A DNA stretch of 13,647 nt from DATLYF01 sp035575095 (GTDB taxonomy: Bacteria > Pseudomonadota > Gammaproteobacteria > Competibacterales > Competibacteraceae). Position 1 is the first letter of the stretch; each line of letters starts with the position of its first letter. Where the stretch lies: assembly GCA_035575095.1 (NCBI GenBank), contig DATLYF010000166.1, positions 1 through 13,647 of the forward strand. The letters run 5' to 3'. The position numbers were made by a program, and so were the translations under genes. Shown here one piece after another: positions 7,625 through 13,647 of the stretch. A model generated the notes under the pieces. It did not search any database. It was not told where the DNA came from and saw nothing but the letters and a program-made list of their open reading frames with translations.

Positions 7625-7647
7625 CCGCCGGCCCCTGGGACCGGCGG
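7625..7647 (-). other. Strong GC hairpin between ccoP and ccoG (attenuator or mRNA-stability element)
   Basis: On the minus strand the arms CCGCCGGTCC (7647-7638) and GGGCCGGCGG (7634-7625) form a ten-pair stem with loop CAG. One pair is a U-G wobble in minus-strand RNA; in plus-strand RNA the same position is a C-A mismatch, so the fold suits the operon's transcript. No U-run follows (UUGAGC), so a classical full terminator is unlikely. It lies 23 bases after the ccoP stop. A role in limiting read-through or protecting the ccoNOQP message is inferred. Confidence 0.6.
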
Positions 7648-7670
7648 CAGGAAGCGTGCGGGTGACCGTA

Positions 7671-8621
7671 TTACTGCCCACCGCCCACCTGGTGGACATA
7701 GACCGTCAACAATTTGATCTCGGTGGGCGATAGACGATCCTTCCAGGCCGGCATCTGGCGCGTATTGAGTACGCCCTTGGCGATGAACGCCTTGAGCGCC
7801 TCACGCTTGGCCTCAGGGGTCGGCTGCGCCGGCACGTTGACCAGGGTCCAGATCTTGTCGGTGAGGTTGGCCGAGCCTTGGGAGGGCAGTCCCTTGGCAT
7901 CGGTACCGTGACATTGGTAGCAGCCGCCCTTGTAGCCCTGGAAGATAGCCTGGCCACGTGCGGCAGCCTCATCGGTTGGCACCTCGCCGGACAGACTCAA
8001 CACGTACTGGGCCACGTCGTTTAGCTGCTGCTCGTCGAGCACGTTACGGAACGCCGGCATGAAGCCATTACGGCCGTTGCTGATGGTCTCCTGGATACGT
8101 TCCATGGAGCCGCCCCACAGCCAGTCGTCATCGGCCAGGTTGGGGAACAGTCCGACCACGCCCTGCCCACCGCGGCCGTGACAGGCGGCGCAGTTGTCAC
8201 CGAACAGCTTGCCCCCCGCGGCGCGGGCGAAGGCCAGCATCTCCGGGTCCTTCTGGATTTGCTCGAAGCTGGCGGCGGTCACCTTGTTCAGGTACTCGCG
8301 CTGGCGCACGGCGGCGCTGCCGCTCTGCATATCCTCGATGAGCTGGGAGCGGGTGTTCCAGTCGAGCCTCTTCTCCTCGCCGTTCACCTTGACCGTCACC
8401 GAGGCCAGACCGGGGGTCCAGGTGCTGCCCACCGGCCAAGTGGGATACCAGATCCAGTAGATCACGGCGAACAGCACAGTGCCGTAGAAGGCCCACAGCC
8501 ACCAGCGTGGCAGCGGGTTGTTGAACTCCTGGAGGTCGCCGTCCCAGGCGTGACCGGTGGTCTGTACGGCGGCACTGGCGTGGCCGTGTTCAGGATGCGG
8601 ATGAATCGTCTTCTCGTTCAT
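7671..8621 (-). CDS. ccoP: cbb3 cytochrome c oxidase diheme subunit III
   Basis: CcoP passes electrons from soluble or membrane cytochrome c to CcoO. The 316-residue product has a cytoplasmic N-terminus, the conserved LQEFNNPLPRWWLW lead-in, one membrane helix (about residues 40-60), and two periplasmic cytochrome c domains with heme-binding CAACH (144-148) and CYQCH (234-238). Methionine ligands are likely in GFMPAF and RQMPAW. Length is normal. The start at 8621 lies inside ccoQ (32-base overlap), giving translational coupling. The stop at 7671 is followed by the hairpin described separately. Confidence 0.97.
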   Translation of the reverse strand: MNEKTIHPHPEHGHASAAVQTTGHAWDGDLQEFNNPLPRWWLWAFYGTVLFAVIYWIWYPTWPVGSTWTPGLASVTVKVNGEEKRLDWNTRSQLIEDMQSGSAAVRQREYLNKVTAASFEQIQKDPEMLAFARAAGGKLFGDNCAACHGRGGQGVVGLFPNLADDDWLWGGSMERIQETISNGRNGFMPAFRNVLDEQQLNDVAQYVLSLSGEVPTDEAAARGQAIFQGYKGGCYQCHGTDAKGLPSQGSANLTDKIWTLVNVPAQPTPEAKREALKAFIAKGVLNTRQMPAWKDRLSPTEIKLLTVYVHQVGGGQ

Positions 8622-8826
8622 TGTTCTGCACCGTGGCGGAGCCCGGATCGTGCGTCTCCCCGGGCTCGTCCTGCAAGGGAATGTACTTGTACGATTCCAG
8701 CCGCCGCGCCCGCTGCCGACCGGTCAGCACGTACGCCAGGATGCCGCAGAAGGTACTGAAGAAGATCAGCAGCGCGGCAATCTTGCTGTTGTCGAGCCGG
8801 GTGAACCAGAGCAGCCAGTCGGTCAT
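8590..8826 (-). CDS. ccoQ: cbb3 cytochrome c oxidase small subunit CcoQ
   Basis: CcoQ is a small single-helix protein that stabilises the cbb3 complex. The 78-residue product starts MTDWLLWFTRLDNSKIAALL, with one membrane helix at about residues 15-34, then a basic stretch RQRARR and the family's YKYIPLQDEPG tract. The acidic, serine-rich tail is read through the start of ccoP. It begins 33 bases after the ccoO stop and overlaps ccoP by 32 bases. Position between ccoO and ccoP and the sequence pattern make the call firm. Confidence 0.94.
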   Translation of the reverse strand: MTDWLLWFTRLDNSKIAALLIFFSTFCGILAYVLTGRQRARRLESYKYIPLQDEPGETHDPGSATVQNNEREDDSSAS

Positions 8827-8859
8827 CGGTGTCTCAGCGGTCGCGGCATCCAGGTACCG

Positions 8860-9594
8860 TCAGCGGAATTCGGCGAAATAGCCTTCTTCGTACTTACTGA
8901 AATCCACCATAGTCCCCAGTACCTGCAGGTAGGCCACCAGCGCCTCCATCTCAGTGACACGGTCCGGCAGGCCGTCGTAGTCGCGCTGTCGGGACTGGGC
9001 GAGCAGACTCTCCTGGGCGTAGTTGATGTCCAGCATCTTGGCCATGACCTCGCCGTAGCGTTCGACGTTGGCCTGGTATTCGGCTTGGCTCTCGGAGTAC
9101 GGCACGCCGGTCATCTTCAGGGCACGCATGCGATCGGCTATGTCGGAGTAGTCCAGGTTGCGCTCCAGCAGCCAGGGATAGTTGGGCATGATCGATTCCG
9201 GCACCACCGAGCGCGGCGCCAGCAGGTGCTGTACGTGCCACTCGTTGGAATACTTGCCGCCGACCCGGGCCAGGTCGGGGCCGGTACGCTTGGAACCCCA
9301 CTGGAACGGATGGTCGTATTGGGACTCGGCGGCCAGGGAATAATGGCCGTAGCGCAGCAGTTCGTCGCGGAACGGGCGGATCATCTGCGAGTGGCAGACA
9401 TAGCAGCCCTCACGCTGGTAGATGTCGCGTCCGCGCAGCTCCAGCGGGGTGTAGGGACGCACCCCCTCAACTTTCTCGATCGTCTCGTTGATGTAAAACA
9501 AAGGGACGATTTCGATCAGGCCACCGATGCTGATCACCACCAGCGTCAGCAGGATCATCAGGCCGGAGTTGACCTCGATATTCTCGTGTCTCAT
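8860..9594 (-). CDS. ccoO: cbb3 cytochrome c oxidase monoheme subunit II
   Basis: CcoO is the membrane-anchored monoheme cytochrome c that delivers electrons to the CcoN catalytic site. The 244-residue product starts MRHENIEVNSGLMILLTLVV, has one N-terminal helix (about 12-34), the heme-binding motif CYVCH at 64-68 followed by SQMIRPFRDE, and the conserved GPDLARVGGKYSNEWHVQHL. The methionine ligand is probably in PESIMPNYPW. I took ATG 9594, preceded by AAGGA at nine bases; an in-frame TTG at 9603 is less likely. It starts 27 bases after ccoN. Confidence 0.97.
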   Translation of the reverse strand: MRHENIEVNSGLMILLTLVVISIGGLIEIVPLFYINETIEKVEGVRPYTPLELRGRDIYQREGCYVCHSQMIRPFRDELLRYGHYSLAAESQYDHPFQWGSKRTGPDLARVGGKYSNEWHVQHLLAPRSVVPESIMPNYPWLLERNLDYSDIADRMRALKMTGVPYSESQAEYQANVERYGEVMAKMLDINYAQESLLAQSRQRDYDGLPDRVTEMEALVAYLQVLGTMVDFSKYEEGYFAEFR

Positions 9595-9621
9595 CGCTCG
9601 CAATCCTTGAGTGCCGCTAGT

Positions 9622-11070
9622 TCAGACCTTGGCCAGCTTGGCGGCCAACTTGGCTTCCAGCGCGGCCGCCTCGGCGCGGGCGGCCGCGACGGTCATGACC
9701 AGGTTGTAGACCATCACCAGCAGACCGGCGAGGAACAGGGCACCGCCGATGGCGCGGAACACGTAGGGCAGGTGCAGGAACTCTACCGACTCGATGAAGG
9801 TGTAGGCGAGGTTGCCGTACTCGTCGAAGCCGCGCAGCATCAGGCCCTGGCCGATGCCGGCCACCCACATGGCGGTGATGTAGAGCACGATACCGACGGT
9901 GGCCAACCAGAAGTGCACGTAGACCAGCTTCAGGTTGTATAGCTTGGTGTCATACAGACGCGGGAACAGGTGGTAGAAGGAACCGAAGCTGACCAAGGCC
10001 ACCCAGCCCAGCGCCCCGGAGTGGACGTGACCGATGGTCCAGTCGGTGTAATGGGACAGGGCGTTGACGCTCTTCAGCGACATCAGCGGTCCTTCGAAGG
10101 TTGACATGCCGTAGAACGACAGCGAGGTGATGAGGAACAGCATCACCGGGTCGGTACGCAGCTTCTCCCAGGCCCCGGACAGGGTCATGATGCCGTTGAT
10201 CATGCCGCCCCAGGAGGGCAGCAGCAGCAGCACGGAGAAGGTTGCCGACAGCGACGACACCCAGTCCGGCAGTGCCGTCCAGTGCAGGTGGTGGGCGCCC
10301 ACCCACATATAGAGGAAGATCAGCGCCCAGAAGTGGATGATGGACAGCCGATAGGAGTAGACTGGGCGGCCGGCTTGCTTGGGCACGAAGTAGTACATCA
10401 TCCCGAGGAAGGCGGCGGTGAGGAAGAAGCCCACGGCGTTGTGCCCATACCACCACTGGGTCATGGCATCCTGCACGCCGGAGAACAGGCTGTAGGATTT
10501 GGTCAGAGAAACCGGGACGGCCAAGTTGTTGAAGATGTGCAGGATGGCGGTGGCCAGGATGAAGGACAGGTAGAACCAGTTGGCCACATAGATGTGCGGC
10601 TGGGAGCGGCGCCGCAGGGTAGTGACATAGACCAGAAAATAGGCCACCCAGACTACGGTGATGGCGAGGTCCAGCGGCCACTCGAACTCGGCGTACTCAC
10701 GCGCCTGGGTGATGCCGGCGAGGTAGCTCAGTGCTCCCAGGCCGACACCGGCCGTCCAGCCCCAGAAGGTGAACTCGGCCAGCCAAGGAAAGGCTAGCCG
10801 CACCTGGCAGGTTCGCTGTACCACATAGTAGGAAGTGGCGAACAGGGCGCTGCCGCCGAAGCCGAAGATCACCAGCGTGGTGTGCGCCGGACGCAGACGC
10901 CCAAAAGTAAGCCAGGGCAGATCGAAATTGAGGAAGGGCCATGCCAACTCACAGGCGGCGTAGAGGCCGGCCGTCATCCCCAGCACGCCCCAGACCAGGG
11001 TCATGATGGCAAACTTGCGAACAATCGCATAATTGTATTGTTCGTCGGATAGCGCTGCGCTCTGGGCCAT
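9622..11070 (-). CDS. ccoN: cbb3 cytochrome c oxidase catalytic subunit I
   Basis: CcoN is the heme-copper core that reduces oxygen and pumps protons in the inner membrane. The 482-residue product is a twelve-helix protein. Visible ligands are H63 (RPAHTT) and H350 for heme b, H348 for heme b3 (GHVHSG), and H210 (YGHNAVG), H260 and H261 (GAHHLHW) for CuB; Y254 is in the helix position of the cross-linked tyrosine of C-type oxidases. All are shifted by three from the Pseudomonas stutzeri numbering I recall, which supports ATG 11070 as start. AGGA lies eight bases upstream. A GTG at 11109 would add an unlikely 13-residue extension. The C-terminus is an Ala/Glu/Lys-rich tail. It is the first gene of the operon. 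Confidence 0.98.
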   Translation of the reverse strand: MAQSAALSDEQYNYAIVRKFAIMTLVWGVLGMTAGLYAACELAWPFLNFDLPWLTFGRLRPAHTTLVIFGFGGSALFATSYYVVQRTCQVRLAFPWLAEFTFWGWTAGVGLGALSYLAGITQAREYAEFEWPLDLAITVVWVAYFLVYVTTLRRRSQPHIYVANWFYLSFILATAILHIFNNLAVPVSLTKSYSLFSGVQDAMTQWWYGHNAVGFFLTAAFLGMMYYFVPKQAGRPVYSYRLSIIHFWALIFLYMWVGAHHLHWTALPDWVSSLSATFSVLLLLPSWGGMINGIMTLSGAWEKLRTDPVMLFLITSLSFYGMSTFEGPLMSLKSVNALSHYTDWTIGHVHSGALGWVALVSFGSFYHLFPRLYDTKLYNLKLVYVHFWLATVGIVLYITAMWVAGIGQGLMLRGFDEYGNLAYTFIESVEFLHLPYVFRAIGGALFLAGLLVMVYNLVMTVAAARAEAAALEAKLAAKLAKV

Positions 11071-11257
11071 AACACGTTTCCTAGCTAGCCAAGCAACCAA
11101 CTTCCACACCGGCCGGCAGGGGCCGATGCCACCTCGGAACTTCCTTCATGTGCAGCAGGCGAGCGCCGCCGGCGATATGCCGGTCACACCCGCTCTCCTA
11201 TCCACCCTTGGCGCGGCCCCGGAAGAGCCTGTGGCAGGTCGGGAGCCTACCCAAATG

Positions 11258-11266
11258 TTATTAATA
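11258..11266 (-). promoter_or_regulatory. Candidate -10 element of the ccoN promoter
   Basis: The minus strand reads TATTAATAA from 11266 to 11258, the most AT-rich stretch of the gap. TATTAA (11266-11261) would be the -10 hexamer. Its centre is 35 bases downstream of the centre of the FNR/ANR-like box, close to but slightly longer than the spacing of class II FNR promoters. No good -35 is needed in that arrangement and none stands out. The exact start site is uncertain. Confidence 0.4.
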
Positions 11267-11291
11267 TTCGTCTAATCTAATGACGACTTTC

Positions 11292-11305
11292 CTGACGCAG
11301 ATCAA
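11292..11305 (-). promoter_or_regulatory. FNR/ANR-type oxygen-response box upstream of ccoN
   Basis: The minus strand reads TTGAT-CTGC-GTCAG (11305-11292), against the consensus TTGAT-N4-ATCAA. The left half is perfect; the right half matches at three of five bases (GTCAG against ATCAA), with G at the C-side position as is frequent in real sites. cbb3 operons are commonly activated by FNR, ANR or FixK under low oxygen, and the site lies about 220 bases upstream of ccoN and just upstream of an AT-rich -10-like element. Binding is inferred. Confidence 0.6.
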
Positions 11306-11405
11306 ACTTGCGAGGGGCCGAATCGGAAAGCAGTGTTGTTGCCGGTTCGATCCATGTCGCTTCTGGACACGGTCCAAGACCAAGTCAACTGCCACTGTCG
11401 CGGGA

Positions 11406-12329
11406 TCAAAGTAACCAGCGATAGACCTGCTTGAGCAGGTTCAGCAGGTAGTGATCCACCATCAGCACCGCGAACAGCCCGAACAAGTACACGATGGAGA
11501 AACCGAACGTAGGCATGGCCAGCCGATCATCTCCAAAAATGTACAGCCGGCTAGTGTACCAGAGGAAGCGCAGCCCGAGTACCACGGCACCGAGCAGATA
11601 CAGCATTCCGCTCATGCCGGTGAGGTAGGGCAGCAGGCTGATCAGGAGCAGGATGACGGAATAGAGCAGGATATGCAGGCGGGTGAAAGCCACCCCGTGG
11701 GTGACCGGCAGCATGGGGATATCGGCCTTGGCGTACTCCTGGCGGCGATGGATGGCCAGAGCCCAGAAATGGGGCGGGGTCCAGGCGAAGATGATGAGGA
11801 ACAGCAGCAGCGCTCCGGGTTCCACCTGCCCAGTCACCGCGCTCCAGCCAAGCAGCGGCGGGGCCGCACCGGCAGCGCCGCCGATGACGATGTTCTGGGG
11901 CGTGGCGCGCTTGAGAAACATAGTGTAGATCACCGCATAGCCGATCAGCGCAGCAAAGGTGAGCACGGCAGTGAGCATGTTGGCGAACGCCACCAGCAGC
12001 GTCATACCTGCTGCGCCGAGCAGAAATGCGAACAGCAGCACCTGCCCTCCGTCCAGGTGGCCGCTGGGCAGGGGACGGTGGCGCGTGCGCGCCATCATCG
12101 CATCTGCGCGTCGGTCTACCAAATGGTTGATGGCCGCCGCCGATGCCGCGGACAGGGCTATCCCCAGGGAGCCGAAGATCAGCACCTCCCACGGTACCAT
12201 GCCGGGGGTGGCGAGGAACATGCCGACCATGGCGGTAAAGGTGATCAGCGCCACCACCTTGGGCTTGGTCAGCTCCAGATAGTCGCGCCAAGGCTGGCGC
12301 CGGCCGGAGGTCAAGGTCTGGGTGCGCAT
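11406..12329 (-). CDS. ctaB: Protoheme IX farnesyltransferase (heme O synthase)
   Basis: CtaB (also CyoE) transfers a farnesyl group to protoheme to make heme O, in the inner membrane. The 307-residue product is a polytopic UbiA-family protein. Its first prenyl-diphosphate motif is N68-HLV-D72-RRA-D76, followed by RTRHRPLPSG; the second conserved region is WTPPHFWALAIHRRQEYAKAD at about 183-203. The ATG at 12329 has AGGAG six bases upstream, and the gene overlaps ctaA by 19 bases. Length is normal. Since CtaA follows in the pathway and is its neighbour, the product is destined for heme A rather than a heme O (bo3) oxidase. cbb3 itself uses no heme A or O. Confidence 0.97.
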   Translation of the reverse strand: MRTQTLTSGRRQPWRDYLELTKPKVVALITFTAMVGMFLATPGMVPWEVLIFGSLGIALSAASAAAINHLVDRRADAMMARTRHRPLPSGHLDGGQVLLFAFLLGAAGMTLLVAFANMLTAVLTFAALIGYAVIYTMFLKRATPQNIVIGGAAGAAPPLLGWSAVTGQVEPGALLLFLIIFAWTPPHFWALAIHRRQEYAKADIPMLPVTHGVAFTRLHILLYSVILLLISLLPYLTGMSGMLYLLGAVVLGLRFLWYTSRLYIFGDDRLAMPTFGFSIVYLFGLFAVLMVDHYLLNLLKQVYRWLL

Positions 12330-13321
12330 GGTTCGCTCCTAGCGCGCAGGATGTGATTGAGCGTGACCAGGGTGAGGACGAGCAGCGCCGCTCCGCCGTT
12401 GTGGGCTACCGCCACCGGCAGTGGCAAGGCGAACAGCACATTGCTGACGCCCAGCAGGAGCTGCAACGCCAGTGCCAGCGCCAGCACCAAGCCCAGACGC
12501 CGCACCTGAGGGGTAGCCCCGCGACGCAGCGCACGCCAGGCAAGCCAGCCCACCAGCAGCAGCACGACCAGCGCCCCCAGGCGATGGCTGACGTGGATGG
12601 CCACTCGGGCGGGATGCTCCAGCACGCCGTACTCGTAGTTGATGCCGAGGCCGCGCCACAGTACGAAGGCTTCGCGAAAGTCCATCTGTGGCCACCACTG
12701 CGCCTGACAGGTGGGGAAGTCGACGCAGGCCAGGGCGGCGTAGTTAGCGCTGGTCCAACCGCCCAGGGCTATCTGGCCCACTACCGCAGCGAAGGCCAGC
12801 AGCGCCCAGGGACGCAGCCCGGCGTCGGCAGGCGCCGACGGCAGCCAGCGCTGCTGTCCCAGGTTCAGCCACCATAGCAAGGCCAGGGTGGCCAGTCCGC
12901 CCAGCAGATGGGCCATGACCACTAGCGGCTTGAGCTGCAGCGTCACCGTCCACATACCGAGCAGTGCCTGGAACACCACCAGCGCCAGCAGTGCCAGGGG
13001 CAGTGCCAGGGGCTGACCAGGTTCGCCACGACGGCGCCAGGCGAGCAGCGCCAGAGCCAGAACCAGCAGTCCGAGCACCCCGGCGCAGTAACGATGGATC
13101 ATCTCCTTCCAGGCCTTGTGCGCCTCCAGCGGTCGCTCGGGATAGGCGGCATTGGCATTTTCCACATGCTCCGGGGCGCTGGGCACAGTCAGGTGACCAT
13201 AGCAGCCGGGCCAATCGGGACAGCCGAGCCCGGCGTCGGAGAGCCGCACCCAGGCACCCAACACCACCACCACAAAGGCCAACAGGACGGCGGCCAGGGC
13301 GAGACGTCGGAACAGGATCAT
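12311..13321 (-). CDS. ctaA: Heme A synthase (COX15/CtaA family)
   Basis: CtaA oxidises the C8 methyl of heme O to a formyl group to make heme A, in the inner membrane. The 336-residue product has eight predicted helices and the family's conserved histidines H76 (MIHRYCAG), H138 (MAHLLGG), H246 (HVSHRLGA) and H307 (VAHNGG). Two periplasmic cysteine pairs are present: C34/C40 in GLGCPDWPGC and C199/C205 in ACVDFPTC. The start at 13321 has GAGGAG just upstream, overlapping the stop of the previous gene by position; it lies seven bases after that stop. It overlaps ctaB by 19 bases. An aa3-type oxidase must exist elsewhere in the genome. Confidence 0.97.
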   Translation of the reverse strand: MILFRRLALAAVLLAFVVVVLGAWVRLSDAGLGCPDWPGCYGHLTVPSAPEHVENANAAYPERPLEAHKAWKEMIHRYCAGVLGLLVLALALLAWRRRGEPGQPLALPLALLALVVFQALLGMWTVTLQLKPLVVMAHLLGGLATLALLWWLNLGQQRWLPSAPADAGLRPWALLAFAAVVGQIALGGWTSANYAALACVDFPTCQAQWWPQMDFREAFVLWRGLGINYEYGVLEHPARVAIHVSHRLGALVVLLLVGWLAWRALRRGATPQVRRLGLVLALALALQLLLGVSNVLFALPLPVAVAHNGGAALLVLTLVTLNHILRARSEPCAPRP

Positions 13322-13328
13322 AGACTCC

Positions 13329-13647
13329 TCAACCCAGCTTGGAATACTTCAGCAGATGGCGCAGATCTTCCAGCAGGCCCTTGGCCTCGCGCTCGGCGCG
13401 CATAGCCGCCGGATAGCGCATGAACAAATTGCCCAGCGGATCGATCAGGTAGATCCACTCACCCTCGGCAGCGCCATTCGGGAACGCATCACGGAAGAAG
13501 GCGCGGGTGGCGGCGTCAGCCACGCCGCTGGTCAGCTCCGGATGCTCCCGGGCCAGCCAGCCCAGCTGCTCCGTCCCCGGCGCAGTGGCCATGAGGAACA
13601 GCGCCTGCACCCGCTCTAGATCCTTGCCCAGGGCCAGCCGTACTTGG
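13329..13647 (-). CDS. Thioredoxin-fold (SCO-like) oxidase-assembly protein, C-terminal fragment
   Basis: The gene is cut by the right edge; about the last 105 codons are visible, with no start. The frame is open to the edge, beginning QVRLALGKDLERVQALFLMA. The pattern of a beta strand (VQALFLMATAP), a helical insert, and EWIYLIDPLGNLFMRYP near the end is that of SCO1/SenC-like thioredoxin folds, whose family members handle copper for oxidase assembly. The copper-binding CxxxC motif, if any, would be beyond the window. In pseudomonads a similar conserved gene lies between the SURF1 gene and ctaA, and this one lies seven bases before ctaA. The fold is likely; the function is inferred from position. 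Confidence 0.72.
   Translation of the reverse strand, partial: QVRLALGKDLERVQALFLMATAPGTEQLGWLAREHPELTSGVADAATRAFFRDAFPNGAAEGEWIYLIDPLGNLFMRYPAAMRAEREAKGLLEDLRHLLKYSKLG

Larger units (their letters stand above)
11071..11405. other. Non-coding gap between ctaB and ccoN (promoter and leader region)
   Basis: No convincing gene lies in these 335 bases. From the ctaB side they hold a weak inverted repeat (CTGGAC/GTCCAAG arms, 11363-11378, no U-run), the FNR/ANR-type box and AT-rich -10 element listed separately, and a leader of roughly 180 bases before ccoN. The leader contains a five-pair inverted repeat CCGGC/GCCGG (11169-11183). A 22-codon ATG frame (11149-11081) ends in the ccoN Shine-Dalgarno, but it lacks a ribosome site of its own. 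Confidence 0.7.

Noticed and set aside
8650..9942. Plus-strand open frame of 430 codons opposite ccoQ, ccoO and ccoN
   Set aside because: Antisense to conserved subunits across three genes; composition again fits a shadow frame.
11081..11149. 22-codon upstream frame ending in the ccoN ribosome site
   Set aside because: No ribosome site precedes its ATG and the peptide shows no notable run of a regulatory amino acid, so it is not called as a gene; it is mentioned only as part of the leader.
11363..11378. Possible terminator after ctaB
   Set aside because: The stem is short with an imperfect base, and no U-run follows on the minus strand, so a rho-independent terminator is not supported.

Overview
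This window is a GC-rich chromosomal segment (roughly 60-65% G+C by eye) from a gammaproteobacterium that respires with oxygen. All genes I accept lie on the minus strand, so transcription runs from high to low coordinates. The lineage is inferred from the tRNA-Thr(TGT)/tRNA-Tyr/tRNA-Gly/tRNA-Thr(GGT)/tuf cluster, which has the same gene order as the thrU-tyrU-glyT-thrT-tufB cluster of Escherichia coli, and from birA-coaX lying just upstream of it, as in pseudomonads and relatives. I cannot name a genus.

From the right edge, in transcription order: the 3' end of a thioredoxin-fold (SCO-like) oxidase-assembly gene (to 13329), then ctaA (heme A synthase) and ctaB (heme O synthase). This looks like the distal end of an aa3-type cytochrome c oxidase cluster lying beyond the window. 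A non-coding gap of about 335 bp (11071-11405) follows, holding an FNR/ANR-type box and an AT-rich -10-like element. Next comes a complete cbb3 oxidase operon: ccoN, ccoO, ccoQ, ccoP (9622-11070, 8860-9594, 8590-8826, 7671-8621), then the maturation genes ccoG, ccoH, ccoI, ccoS (to 2589). A strong GC hairpin (7625-7647) separates structural from assembly genes.

Directly after ccoS is a well-supported but unidentified 30-codon gene for a single-helix membrane protein (2465-2557), then birA (biotin ligase/repressor) and coaX (type III pantothenate kinase), packed so tightly that read-through from the cbb3 operon is likely. After a short gap with a stable-RNA-like promoter come four tRNA genes and the 5' end of tuf (EF-Tu).

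Together the genes describe terminal respiration: CtaA and CtaB make heme A for a low-affinity aa3 oxidase encoded elsewhere, while CcoNOQP is the high-affinity oxidase, assembled by the CcoGHIS copper-handling and maturation proteins. BirA and CoaX serve biotin attachment and coenzyme A synthesis; the tRNA-tuf block serves translation. I found no mobile element, CRISPR array or phage gene. The best candidates for something undescribed are the 30-residue membrane protein next to ccoS, the extended CcoH, and the ccoP-ccoG hairpin.
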